DNA of 64,000 bases, taken from assembly GCF_001913705.1 (NCBI RefSeq), contig NZ_MKQD01000043.1, positions 62,001-126,000 of the forward strand. The letters are read 5' to 3'. A program made the translations under genes and the position numbers. This DNA comes from Thalassotalea sp. PP2-459 (GTDB taxonomy: Bacteria; Pseudomonadota; Gammaproteobacteria; Enterobacterales; Alteromonadaceae). This document shows positions 35,486-44,738 of the stretch, piece after piece. The notes under the pieces are model-generated. The model had not been told where the DNA came from. It ran no database searches and saw only the letters and a list, made by a program, of their open reading frames with translations. Positions within the stretch are counted from its first letter, which is position 1, and the number at the start of each line of letters is the position of its first letter.

Positions 35486-37233
35486 TGCAAGCTAATCATA
35501 AAATCATTATCGCTGTTATTGCAGGTGTTGCACTAGGAGCTAGTACGTTGAGTGTTTTACAAAATATTGGGTCGAATGATAATAACTCATCTACAGCATT
35601 ATCAGAGAAAAAACCTTTATATTGGGTAGCACCAATGGACGCGAATTATCGCCGAGATCAACCTGGAAAATCTCCCATGGGCATGGATTTAATTCCGGTA
35701 TATGAACAAGCTAACTCAGCAAATGAACATGTCCCAGGGGCAGTGGAAATTTCTCCTCATGTAGTGAATAACCTTGGGGTGCGTACCGAGCCTGTTGCAT
35801 TAAAAACTATGCATAGCGAAATTTCAACGGTTGGCTATGTTCAATATGATGAAAATGCGTTGGTGCATATTCACCCACGTGTCGATGGTTGGATAGAAAA
35901 ACTGTATGTTAAAACGGCAGGTGATCCTGTTGAAAAAGGGCAATCACTCTATACCTTGTATTCACCGCAGCTTGTTAATGCGCAAGAAGAGTTTTTAATC
36001 GCGTTGAAACGCAATAACAAGTCGATAATTATAGCAGCGAAAGAACGTTTAACGGCGTTACAATTATCAGCTGAATTTATCAAAACACTCGAAAAGACTG
36101 GTAAAGTTGAACAACATGTGACGTTTTATTCACCGCAAGCTGGGGTTGTTGATGATCTACAAATCAGAGAGGGTTTCTACGTACAGCCGGGAAATACATT
36201 ATTAAGTATCGGAAAACTTGATCAGGTTTGGGTGGAAGCTGAAGTTTTCGAACGAGATATTGCTTTAATTAAGCAAGGGCTTGATGTGACGATGACGCTC
36301 GATTCTCTGCCGGGTAAAAAGTGGACTGGAGTGGTTGATTATGTTTACCCCACGTTAAATAGTGAAACGCGAACATTACGCGTAAGGTTAAAATTTAGTA
36401 ATCCAGAACATCAGTTAAAACCTAATATGTTCGCGCAGGTAACCATTCATGCGAACCCAACTAACCGCGCTATCTTAGTACCTACAGAAGCTGTGATCCG
36501 CACCGGTAAGCAAGATCGTGTTGTGCTTGCATTGGGCGAGGGGCAGTTTAAATCTGTCGAAGTGACTATTGGTCGCGTCGATAAACATCATATCGAGATT
36601 TTAAATGGATTGGATGAAAAGGATGTTGTGGTTACTTCTGCACAATTTTTAATTGATTCTGAGTCCAGTAAATCGTCAGATTTTAAACGTATGAGTCATG
36701 ATAAAGTGCCCAACTCAGTGTGGATGCAAGGAAAAGTAAACCATGTAATGGCTGCACATGGCATGGTTAATATTACTCATGAACCAGTAGCAGCTTGGGA
36801 TTGGCCCGAAATGACCATGGACTTCAACCTAGCGCAAAATGTTGCGGTAGATACACTGTCGTCAGGCCAGCTGTTGCATTTTGAAGTAAGCAAAGTTGAT
36901 GACGGCGGTTTCGTCATTACAGGCATTCATATTATCTCACAACCTGAAACTGCCGATGAGCCAGTTTCTTCGGCGACGGTTAACGGTGTGGTAAATCATA
37001 TCGACCATGACACGAGAGTGATTAATATTAGCCGTGAAGCCATTGAAAAATGGGATAGACCAGCCGCCACTATGGATTTTATCGTTGATGAAACAATCGA
37101 TTTACAGGCATTTTCAAACGATGAGCAAGTCACCTTCACGTTTGAAATACATGATGACTTTATTATCGTTGAACTGAGTTCTACTAGTGACAATAGTCAC
37201 CAGCAGCATAGCAATCACAACCAACACAACTAA
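35485..37233 (+). CDS. cusB: CusB-like periplasmic adaptor with two C-terminal CusF-like domains
   Basis: Membrane-fusion protein of 582 residues, longer than E. coli CusB (about 410). After an N-terminal anchor (IIAVIAGVALGASTLSVLQN), residues 46-75 are a heavy-metal-binding domain (YWVAPMDANYRRDQPGKSPM, then GMDLIPVYE). The adaptor core runs to about residue 400. Residues 412-480 are CusF-like, with ligands in ITHEPVAAWDWPEMTMDF (His, Trp, two Met). Residues 499-565 are a second CusF-like copy in which His is Arg and one Met is Ala (ISREAIEKWDRPAATMDF). The tail is His/Asn-rich (HQQHSNHNQHN). It takes Cu(I)/Ag(I) to CusA. Confidence 0.92.
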   Translation: MQANHKIIIAVIAGVALGASTLSVLQNIGSNDNNSSTALSEKKPLYWVAPMDANYRRDQPGKSPMGMDLIPVYEQANSANEHVPGAVEISPHVVNNLGVRTEPVALKTMHSEISTVGYVQYDENALVHIHPRVDGWIEKLYVKTAGDPVEKGQSLYTLYSPQLVNAQEEFLIALKRNNKSIIIAAKERLTALQLSAEFIKTLEKTGKVEQHVTFYSPQAGVVDDLQIREGFYVQPGNTLLSIGKLDQVWVEAEVFERDIALIKQGLDVTMTLDSLPGKKWTGVVDYVYPTLNSETRTLRVRLKFSNPEHQLKPNMFAQVTIHANPTNRAILVPTEAVIRTGKQDRVVLALGEGQFKSVEVTIGRVDKHHIEILNGLDEKDVVVTSAQFLIDSESSKSSDFKRMSHDKVPNSVWMQGKVNHVMAAHGMVNITHEPVAAWDWPEMTMDFNLAQNVAVDTLSSGQLLHFEVSKVDDGGFVITGIHIISQPETADEPVSSATVNGVVNHIDHDTRVINISREAIEKWDRPAATMDFIVDETIDLQAFSNDEQVTFTFEIHDDFIIVELSSTSDNSHQQHSNHNQHN

Positions 37234-37244
37234 GTGAGACTGAT

Positions 37245-40200
37245 ATGATAGAACGTATAATTCATTGGTCAGTCTTTAATCGCTTTTTTGTGTTATTGAC
37301 GACATTAATTATCATTGGTATGGGTGTATTTGCCTTTAAAAACACCCCTGTTGATGCGTTACCTGATTTATCTGATGTGCAGGTGATCATTAAAACATCG
37401 TACCCAGGTCAAGCCCCTCATGTGGTTGAAGATCAGGTTACTTATCCTCTAACCACCGCTATGTTATCAGTGCCTGGGGCACAAACTGTGCGAGGGTATT
37501 CATTTTTTGGCGATTCCTACGTTTATATTATCTTTGATGATAACACCGATCTCTATTGGGCGCGTTCGCGGGTGTTGGAATATTTGTCTCAAGTTGCCCC
37601 TAATTTACCGAGCACAGCGAAACCCCAATTAGGCCCTGATGCTACCGGTGTTGGTTGGGTGTATCTCTATGCGCTTGTTGATAAAACAGGAAAGCACGAT
37701 ATTAGCCAGTTACGAAGTCTTCAAGATTGGTTTCTAAAGTATGAGTTACAAACCGTTGAAGGTGTTTCAGAAGTTGCTGCTGTAGGCGGAATGGTCAAAC
37801 AATACCAAGTTGTTGTTGACCCCGATAAACTGCGCGCTTATGACCTGCCGCTGAGTTTAATTCAAACGGCAATTAAACAAGGTAATCAAGAAGTAGGAGC
37901 ATCAGTGGTTGAAATGGCTGAAGCCGAATACATGGTAACGACTTCTGGTTATATTCAATCAATCAGTGATTTAAGTGCCATTCCACTCGGTTTAAACGTT
38001 AATGGTACACCTTTACTCTTAGGTGATATAGCAGACATCAATCTAGGGCCACAAATGCGTCGTGGTATTGCTGAACTTAATGGTGAAGGTGAGGTTGTCG
38101 GAGGCGTGGTGGTAATGCGTTATGGAGAAAATGCTCAGCAAACCATCGACGGGGTAAAGGCAAAGCTTAATGAACTAAAGGATGGTTTGCCTGACGGTGT
38201 TGAAATTGTCACTGTTTATGATCGCTCAAGACTGATTGAAAGCGCGGTGGATAACCTTTGGTCAAAGCTCGTTGAAGAGTTAGCAATTGTTGCACTTGTA
38301 TGCGTGGTTTTTCTTTTTCATGTGCGTTCATCAATGGTAGCCATTGTCACTTTACCGCTAGGTATTTTAGTGTCATTTATCATCATGTATTACCAAGGGA
38401 TTAATGCCAATATCATGTCTTTAGGCGGTATAGCGATTGCCATTGGCGCAATGACTGATGGCGCTATTGTCATGATTGAAAACATGCATAAACATATAGA
38501 AAAAACGCCGCTTACTAAAGAAAATCGCTGGCAAATAGTCGCGAAATCAGCGTCTGAAGTTGGGCCTGCATTATTCTTTAGTTTACTTATTATCACCGTT
38601 AGCTTTTTACCTGTTTTCATTCTTGAAGCACAAGAAGGCAGAATGTTTGCACCACTTGCTTATACCAAAACCTATGCAATGGCAGCTTCAGCAGGCTTAG
38701 CCATTACATTAACGCCAGTGTTAATGGGATATTTTATTCGCGGAAAAATTATTTCCGAACAGAAAAACCCCGTAAATAGAGTGCTTGTTGCGATTTATCA
38801 GCCACTTTTGAAAAAGGTGTTAACCTATCCAAAAACAACACTTATCGCAGCCTTTGCTATCACTTGTATAGGCTTTTTACCGTTAGATGAAATAGGCACT
38901 GAATTTATTCCGCCATTAGATGAAGGCGATCTGATGTATATGCCGACTACCTATCCCGGTATCTCTATCGGTAAAGCGCGAGAGTTATTACAGCAAACAG
39001 ATAAATTGATACGTACTGTGCCTGAAGTGGAAACTGTGTTTGGGAAGGTCGGCCGCGCAGAAACTGCGACAGACCCCGCGCCACTTACGATGATTGAAAC
39101 GTTCATTCAATTAAAGCCCCAGTCACAATGGCGTGAAGGCGTAACAACAGAAAGCTTAAAACAAGAGTTTGATCAGTTAGTACAATTTCCTGGTTTAACG
39201 AATGCTTGGGTTATGCCGATTAAAACACGTATCGATATGCTAGCCACAGGCATTAAAACCCCAGTGGGTATCAAAGTCGCAGGTAGTGATATTAAGGTGA
39301 TCCAAGAGATTGGCCAACAATTGGAAGCCGTGCTTAAAGATCACCCTGGTACCGTGTCGGTTTATTCTGAACGTGTTGCCGGTGGTCGATATATTAAAGT
39401 GGATATTGATCGGATAAAAGCTGCCCGTTACGGTTTAAATATTGCTGATGTACAACAAGTCGTTGCTACAGCGATTGGCGGTATGAACGTTGCCCAAACG
39501 ATTGAAGGCCTTGAGCGCTATCCGATTAATTTACGATACCCGCAAGACTATCGGGATTCGCCAGAGCAGCTACAGAATTTACCCGTTGTTACCCCTAACG
39601 GTTTGCGCATAGCGTTAGCAGATGTTGCTAAAGTGTATATTGAAGATGGCCCACCGAGTATTAAAAGTGAGAATGCTCGCATCAACGGTTGGACATTTAT
39701 CGATATTAAAGATGTGGATATTGGTAGTTATGTTGAAGGGGCGAAGGCAAAAGTGGCTAGTGAAATTGATTTACCTGCCGGTTATTCAATTACGTGGGCA
39801 GGACAATATGAATATATGCAACGAGCCCAAGAGAAGTTGAGCTACGTGTTGCCATTAACGTTGGCGATCATTGTTGTGCTGTTGTATTTGAACTTTAGAA
39901 GCTTTGCTGAAGTTGCCATTATTATGGGAACGCTACCACTTGCCATGATTGGTGGCATTTGGCTGATGTACATAGAAGGTTTTAACTTTTCTGTTGCGGT
40001 GGGGGTGGGTTTTATTGCCCTGGCTGGTGTTTGCGTTGAAATAGGCGTGATTATGCTTGTGTATTTAAATCAAGCCCTGAAAGAAGCGAAAGAAAAAGCC
40101 GTAGAACAGCACCGTGACTTTGACTCTGCCGCTTTAATAGAGGCCATTATGCAAGGTGCAGGCTTACGTGTTCGTCCGGTAATGATGACGGTGGCTACCA

Positions 40201-41114
40201 TTATTATCGGCTTACTACCAATACTCTACGGTAGTGGTACAGGCTCCGAAGTCATGAGTCGAATTGCTGCTCCTATGGTAGGAGGCATGGTAAGTGCGGT
40301 GTTATTAACATTACTTGTGTTACCTGCGGTATACCTTTTATGGCAGTCACGTTCATTAAAAAGTGACGATAAACCACCGTTTAGCTTATTAAAAACGAGT
40401 CGTAAATATCATAAATGGTTGATGGCTTTTTTAGGAATACAATTTATGGTTTGGACGGTTACCGGCGCTTATATGGTGTTTTTCGATATCGATTACATTC
40501 ATGGCGATACGCTGATACATAACCACCAAAGTAAATTAAAAGTGAATAATATTCACTATTCACAACAATCTGTTTATCAGGCTTATCCAAATGCTGAAAA
40601 CGTGCAGTTAACTAAGTTTATTGATCGCGATGTTTACCGCTTTATTCAAAACGATACACACTTTGTTGTTGATGCAAGTAACGGGAAACTGTTGTCTCCG
40701 TTGTCGAAAGAATTAGCTATTAAAGCTGCAACACATGAATTTACTGGTTCAGGAAATGTCAGCAGTGTTGAGTATATTGAAGATAACCCGCCGTTTGAAT
40801 TAAGTAGGCGAGTGCATGATGCTTTACCAGCGTGGCGAGTGAATTTTGACAACTTTGGTAGTCCTTCAATTTATATTTCTGCGCGCTCTGGCGCATTGTT
40901 AGCTAAGCGTCATGAATGGTGGAGATTATTTGATTGGATGTTCAGATTTCATGTCATGGACTACGAAGGAAGTGAGATAGATAACCAGCTTTTATTTTGG
41001 TTTACCCTGTTTGGGCTATTTGCCGCAGGCTCAGGATTAGTGCTGACGTTCTATCGAGTATTTAAAAATAAAAATGATAATACAGTCGACGAATCACAAG
41101 AGGAGAAAGTTTAA
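37245..41114 (+). CDS. cusA: CusA-like heavy-metal RND pump fused to a C-terminal PepSY membrane module
   Basis: Inner-membrane proton-driven Cu(I)/Ag(I) exporter. Residues 1-1040 are a full CusA. Met566 (LMYMPTTYPG), Met616 (PLTMIET) and Met665 (RIDMLATGIKTP) sit at a constant offset of 7 from the three-methionine copper site of E. coli CusA (573, 623, 672). The remaining 250 residues are an extra module: a membrane helix (WLMAFLGIQFMVWTVTGAYM, about 1055-1075), a PepSY-like periplasmic part with NPPFELSRRVHDALPAWRVN, and a last helix (LLFWFTLFGLFAAGSGLVLT). This resembles the N-terminal part of the next protein. The stop overlaps the next start by one base. Confidence 0.93.
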   Translation: MIERIIHWSVFNRFFVLLTTLIIIGMGVFAFKNTPVDALPDLSDVQVIIKTSYPGQAPHVVEDQVTYPLTTAMLSVPGAQTVRGYSFFGDSYVYIIFDDNTDLYWARSRVLEYLSQVAPNLPSTAKPQLGPDATGVGWVYLYALVDKTGKHDISQLRSLQDWFLKYELQTVEGVSEVAAVGGMVKQYQVVVDPDKLRAYDLPLSLIQTAIKQGNQEVGASVVEMAEAEYMVTTSGYIQSISDLSAIPLGLNVNGTPLLLGDIADINLGPQMRRGIAELNGEGEVVGGVVVMRYGENAQQTIDGVKAKLNELKDGLPDGVEIVTVYDRSRLIESAVDNLWSKLVEELAIVALVCVVFLFHVRSSMVAIVTLPLGILVSFIIMYYQGINANIMSLGGIAIAIGAMTDGAIVMIENMHKHIEKTPLTKENRWQIVAKSASEVGPALFFSLLIITVSFLPVFILEAQEGRMFAPLAYTKTYAMAASAGLAITLTPVLMGYFIRGKIISEQKNPVNRVLVAIYQPLLKKVLTYPKTTLIAAFAITCIGFLPLDEIGTEFIPPLDEGDLMYMPTTYPGISIGKARELLQQTDKLIRTVPEVETVFGKVGRAETATDPAPLTMIETFIQLKPQSQWREGVTTESLKQEFDQLVQFPGLTNAWVMPIKTRIDMLATGIKTPVGIKVAGSDIKVIQEIGQQLEAVLKDHPGTVSVYSERVAGGRYIKVDIDRIKAARYGLNIADVQQVVATAIGGMNVAQTIEGLERYPINLRYPQDYRDSPEQLQNLPVVTPNGLRIALADVAKVYIEDGPPSIKSENARINGWTFIDIKDVDIGSYVEGAKAKVASEIDLPAGYSITWAGQYEYMQRAQEKLSYVLPLTLAIIVVLLYLNFRSFAEVAIIMGTLPLAMIGGIWLMYIEGFNFSVAVGVGFIALAGVCVEIGVIMLVYLNQALKEAKEKAVEQHRDFDSAALIEAIMQGAGLRVRPVMMTVATIIIGLLPILYGSGTGSEVMSRIAAPMVGGMVSAVLLTLLVLPAVYLLWQSRSLKSDDKPPFSLLKTSRKYHKWLMAFLGIQFMVWTVTGAYMVFFDIDYIHGDTLIHNHQSKLKVNNIHYSQQSVYQAYPNAENVQLTKFIDRDVYRFIQNDTHFVVDASNGKLLSPLSKELAIKAATHEFTGSGNVSSVEYIEDNPPFELSRRVHDALPAWRVNFDNFGSPSIYISARSGALLAKRHEWWRLFDWMFRFHVMDYEGSEIDNQLLFWFTLFGLFAAGSGLVLTFYRVFKNKNDNTVDESQEEKV

Positions 41115-42937
41115 TGGATTGGACAAGAAAAATTCATAAATGGGCTTCACTGATTGTTGGCATACAATTTTTATTGTGGTTAGTGTCAGGAATTTACTTC
41201 AATTTGATGGATCATGATAAAGCAGGAGGACATCAGTACCGAGCTCATATGCATCAAACGGTTGAAGTTAATAAAAAAGAGTTAGTTGAACCAAACATTA
41301 TTTTAGCGAAAGCAAGCCCTGCAACGTCAATCAAAGTAATCAATTTACTCGGTGAGTTTTATTACTTGGTCAATCATGAGAAAGGGTTATATGCTAACTT
41401 TGCCAACCGATATAGCCTGTATCATGCTTATACCGGTGAACGGGTTAACATTGATGAGACCTTTGTTCGTTCATTAGCTGAAAAGTCTTACAATGGTCCC
41501 GGTGAAATTATTTCAGTGAAATATATCGAAGGTAAAATTGATGATTTTCCTAAACAGAAAAATCCGAGTTGGCAGGTTAACTTTGATGATGAAGTAGATA
41601 CAAGTGTTTATATTGAAGCTGAATCAGGGCGAATTGTTGGTCATAGTGATGCTGATCAGCGCTTAGCTGGTATTTTCTTTATGTTGCACTTTATGGACTA
41701 TGCGAATGAAGGTTCATTTAATAATATTGCAATCATAATTTTTGCTTTTATTACGCTATGGCTTTCAACCACTGGTTTGATTTGGACTGTCGATCTAACT
41801 ATGAGAGGGCAATACAAAATTAAATGGTTTGCAACCCAGCGTAAAGTAAAGCTGTTTGATAAAAACAAAACTAGCTTGGGTGAAATTAAATTATCAACGC
41901 ACAATAACTTACTCAGTGAGTTAGAGAATCAGCATATCATCTTACCATCAAGTTGTGGTGGTGGTGGCACATGTGGGAAATGTCGTGTATTAATTAGCCC
42001 TAATGCTAAGGTGACATCAGCCGATGCTCAGCAATTTGATGAAACACAATTGGGTGAAGGTTATCGTCTAGCCTGTCAACATTTTGCCAATGATGTTGAA
42101 GGCATGACACTTATGGATGTCACAGATGCAAAAAAAATCACACTTCAACTTACTTCTAGTGAATTTCTCAGTGCAGATATCAAAGAGTTAAAATTTAACG
42201 TTATTGGTGATAGTTTTGACTTTAAAGCAGGGGCATTTATGCGATTTCTCATTCCTGAAGGAAAAAGATATACATGCCCTGAAAATATCCCCATTGGTTA
42301 TCAAACGCTATGGCAAGATATTGAAAACAAAGAGTACCAATTTGAATCTTGCTCACGTAGTTACTCGATAGCTAATGCATGTAAGGGTAACGAAGAAGTA
42401 ACTTTTACCATTAAATTGTTAAAAGCCAAAAATAACCAAGTGCCACCCGGCATTGGCTCTAATTTTCTCGGTAATATGGCCGTCAATCAATGCATTGAAG
42501 CATTAGGTCCTTTTGAAGATTTTTATGTAACACCAAGCAAACATAGCTCTATTGTTTTAGTGGGTGCTGGTTCGGGCATGGCACCTTTGAAGGCTATTTT
42601 AGAAGAGCAATTAGACAATGAATACTGTGAAAACATTGTATTTATATACGGTGCGCGTTCCGAACAAGATCTTATCTACCAAGATGAGTTAAGTGAACTG
42701 TCTAGAAACAATAAAAAATTCACATATATTCCAACGCTTTCACGTCCAGAAAAAGAGTGGCTCGGCGCGCAAGGTTATGGGCAAAAAGTGCTTGAAATGA
42801 ACTTATCCAGCTTGGGTGATATATCCAAGACCGGGTTTTATTTATGCGGCCCTCAAGGAATGATGGATGAGACTATTGCACTACTAAAAGCGCATGGTAT
42901 TGAAAACAGTAACATTTCATTTGACGATTTTAGTTAA
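41114..42937 (+). CDS. PepSY-2Fe-2S ferredoxin-FAD/NAD reductase fusion (NqrF-like)
   Basis: Membrane-bound reductase of 607 residues. Residues 1-235 are a PepSY membrane module (first helix HKWASLIVGIQFLLWLVSGI, last near IAIIIFAFITLWLSTTGLIW), similar to the C-terminus of the preceding CusA. A 2Fe-2S ferredoxin domain follows, with Cys281, Cys287, Cys290 and Cys321. The rest is a ferredoxin-NAD(P)H reductase: FAD motif SCSRSYSIAN, nucleotide motif VLVGAGSGMAPLKAIL and the terminal YLCGPQGMMDETIALL. The likely role is moving electrons from NADH to the periplasm, perhaps to reduce Cu(II) to Cu(I) for the pump; this is inference. Confidence 0.9.
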   Translation: MDWTRKIHKWASLIVGIQFLLWLVSGIYFNLMDHDKAGGHQYRAHMHQTVEVNKKELVEPNIILAKASPATSIKVINLLGEFYYLVNHEKGLYANFANRYSLYHAYTGERVNIDETFVRSLAEKSYNGPGEIISVKYIEGKIDDFPKQKNPSWQVNFDDEVDTSVYIEAESGRIVGHSDADQRLAGIFFMLHFMDYANEGSFNNIAIIIFAFITLWLSTTGLIWTVDLTMRGQYKIKWFATQRKVKLFDKNKTSLGEIKLSTHNNLLSELENQHIILPSSCGGGGTCGKCRVLISPNAKVTSADAQQFDETQLGEGYRLACQHFANDVEGMTLMDVTDAKKITLQLTSSEFLSADIKELKFNVIGDSFDFKAGAFMRFLIPEGKRYTCPENIPIGYQTLWQDIENKEYQFESCSRSYSIANACKGNEEVTFTIKLLKAKNNQVPPGIGSNFLGNMAVNQCIEALGPFEDFYVTPSKHSSIVLVGAGSGMAPLKAILEEQLDNEYCENIVFIYGARSEQDLIYQDELSELSRNNKKFTYIPTLSRPEKEWLGAQGYGQKVLEMNLSSLGDISKTGFYLCGPQGMMDETIALLKAHGIENSNISFDDFS

Positions 42938-42952
42938 TTATAAGAGGTAAAT

Positions 42953-43300
42953 ATGAAAACTTTAATAAAACTTGTAACTTTAACCCTATTCACTTTTAGT
43001 AGCATGATCTTTGCACATGTTCATCTTGATAAGAGCATACCTGCCGATAATGCCATGCTAATGAAAGCACCAGAAGAGCTATCATTATCGTTTAGTAAAC
43101 CAGTATATTTAGTCAAAATAACCTTAAAAAATAAACAAGGTAAGAAAATAACGTTTGGCTTTAAACCGGCAAAAAATAAAAATACGGCATTTTCGTGGAA
43201 ATTACCTAAGCTCAAGCCAGATAATTATGTTGCTGAAATGATCTTCCTAGGTGATGACGGCCACAAAATGACAGATAACGTGAGCTTTATGGTACATTAA
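42953..43300 (+). CDS. copC: CopC-like periplasmic copper-binding protein
   Basis: Small periplasmic protein of 115 residues with a signal peptide (LIKLVTLTLFTFSSMIFA) and the mature N-terminus HVHLDKSIPADNAML, whose first His is a typical Cu(II) ligand of CopC. The second ligand site is in the C-terminal GDDGHKMTDNVSFMVH. The length fits the CopC domain alone. It is followed after 15 bases by copD, the usual pairing. Confidence 0.9.
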   Translation: MKTLIKLVTLTLFTFSSMIFAHVHLDKSIPADNAMLMKAPEELSLSFSKPVYLVKITLKNKQGKKITFGFKPAKNKNTAFSWKLPKLKPDNYVAEMIFLGDDGHKMTDNVSFMVH

Positions 43301-43315
43301 AAAAACTGAGAAATT

Positions 43316-44203
43316 ATGATGGAGATGTATATCTGGAATAGTGTTATTGTTTTGTCGAAAGTTCTTTTTTATCTCGGCTTTGCAGGCATTGCTGGCTATA
43401 CATTTCTCAGTAATCAATTAAGACAATATAACGAGTTTTCATCTAATAATAAGTTAACCATATGTCTTATTGTGTTTGCATTAATCGCTAATGTTCTGTG
43501 GTTTTTTGCTAAAACTGGTGTTGTGGCAGAAGAAGGCATTCAGGGGGCTTTTGCGCCATACATGGTTAGCATTATGTGGAATTCTTCGGTAGGTGAAACA
43601 ATACTTGTTCGCGCCATAGGGTTAATTGTAGCGCTATGCACAATAGTGTTGCCAACTGTTTTTCGTTCAACCAGCTTAAAGCCGTGCGTTAAAGATGGAC
43701 TTTTGGTGATTAGCTTATTTATCATTGCATTTTCTTTCACCTTAATAGGTCACGTATCTGAACTTGATGTTTATTACCAAGCCTTATTAATGTGTCACGT
43801 TCTTGTTATGGCATGGTGGTGTGGTGCTTTATATCCCTTAAAGCAAGCCTGCAATGTAGAAAATGATGAAAAACTTTGTCGCTTAATGGTCGTTTTTGGT
43901 AAGCAAGCATCTGTAATGGTGAGCCTATTGTTACTTGCTGGTTTATTACTTGCTGTTGAGTTAGTCGGAAGTTTTGAAGTTTTATTCACTTCAAGTTATG
44001 GTCGAACATTGTTAATTAAATTATGTTTGGTTATTGGCATTTTAGCGCTTGCGAGTTTACATAAATTAAGGCTTGTGCCACGTCTTAACTGCAAAGGTGG
44101 TCGAGCGTTATTATCAAAATCAATTACAGTAGAAATGGCATGCGCTATAGCCATACTTTTTATAACTTCAGCTCTTACAAGTGTTGTAGGCCCCGCAAAT
44201 TAA
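43316..44203 (+). CDS. copD: CopD family copper-resistance membrane protein
   Basis: Integral membrane protein of 295 residues with about eight hydrophobic segments. Family features include SIMWNSSVGETILVRAIGLI, LMCHVLVMAWWCGALYPL and LLTSALTSVVGPAN-like C-terminal residues. It takes copper from CopC and moves it across the inner membrane. Last gene of the copper operon beginning at 33054; no terminator hairpin is obvious before the repeat element at 44244. Confidence 0.88.
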   Translation: MMEMYIWNSVIVLSKVLFYLGFAGIAGYTFLSNQLRQYNEFSSNNKLTICLIVFALIANVLWFFAKTGVVAEEGIQGAFAPYMVSIMWNSSVGETILVRAIGLIVALCTIVLPTVFRSTSLKPCVKDGLLVISLFIIAFSFTLIGHVSELDVYYQALLMCHVLVMAWWCGALYPLKQACNVENDEKLCRLMVVFGKQASVMVSLLLLAGLLLAVELVGSFEVLFTSSYGRTLLIKLCLVIGILALASLHKLRLVPRLNCKGGRALLSKSITVEMACAIAILFITSALTSVVGPAN

Positions 44204-44243
44204 TAGGCTCAGGCGTGTTGATATCTCAAACAATATTTAACCT

Positions 44244-44624
44244 CTTATACCAATTCGCATAAAGATCAAGTCAGTTCAGAGCGATGTCAGCGGTGGGAGA
44301 ATAAGCGAAACGTGTGCAGGTATAGTTGTTCTACATCAAACAGGTTTTGCGCAATTATCGCGCCTCTAACACGCTCCCAAAGGGCGAGTTTAAAAGGGTT
44401 ATAGACTGTGTTATTGATTTTAACAATGGAATAACCATTCTTTGCAATCAATGCCTTGCCTCTAACCCTTTATTTCTCGCTAAGTGGCTAAATACTTAAT
44501 TGAGTTGGTATTAGATAACGCAGGAGCACGTTCTCCTGAATAACCATTCTCTGCAATCAACGCCGTGTCTCTAAAGCGTTTAATTCTCGCTGAATGACCG
44601 AATATTTATGCGAATTGATATTAG
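44244..44624. mobile_element. MITE-like repeat element with terminal inverted repeats
   Basis: Left end ATACCAATTCGCATAAA (44247-44263) and the reverse complement of the right end (TTTATGCGAATTGATAT, 44605-44621) match at 16 of 17 bases. Inside are two imperfect direct repeats of about 85 bases (44430-44513 and 44539-44623), each starting AATAACCATTC and ending TTGRTATTA, separated by a hairpin (CAGGAG/CTCCTG, 44521-44538). No open frame spans it, so it is non-autonomous. It accounts for nearly the whole gap between copD and the next gene. Confidence 0.65.
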
Positions 44625-44664
44625 TACAATGATTAAACAAAGATAAACAGACCCTAGAAAAATA

Positions 44665-44696
44665 AAAAGGCTTACCCAGAGAGAAGTAAGCCTTTT
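44665..44696 (-). terminator. terminator of the TonB-dependent receptor gene
   Basis: AAAAGGCTTAC and GTAAGCCTTTT form an 11-bp stem with a 10-base loop; on the minus strand it runs into TTTTTATTTTTC. It lies 43 bases past the receptor's stop codon. Confidence 0.8.
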
Positions 44697-44738
44697 GTGT
44701 CTCTAAAAAACAGAGTGAATTGGGTATTATACTTGGTA

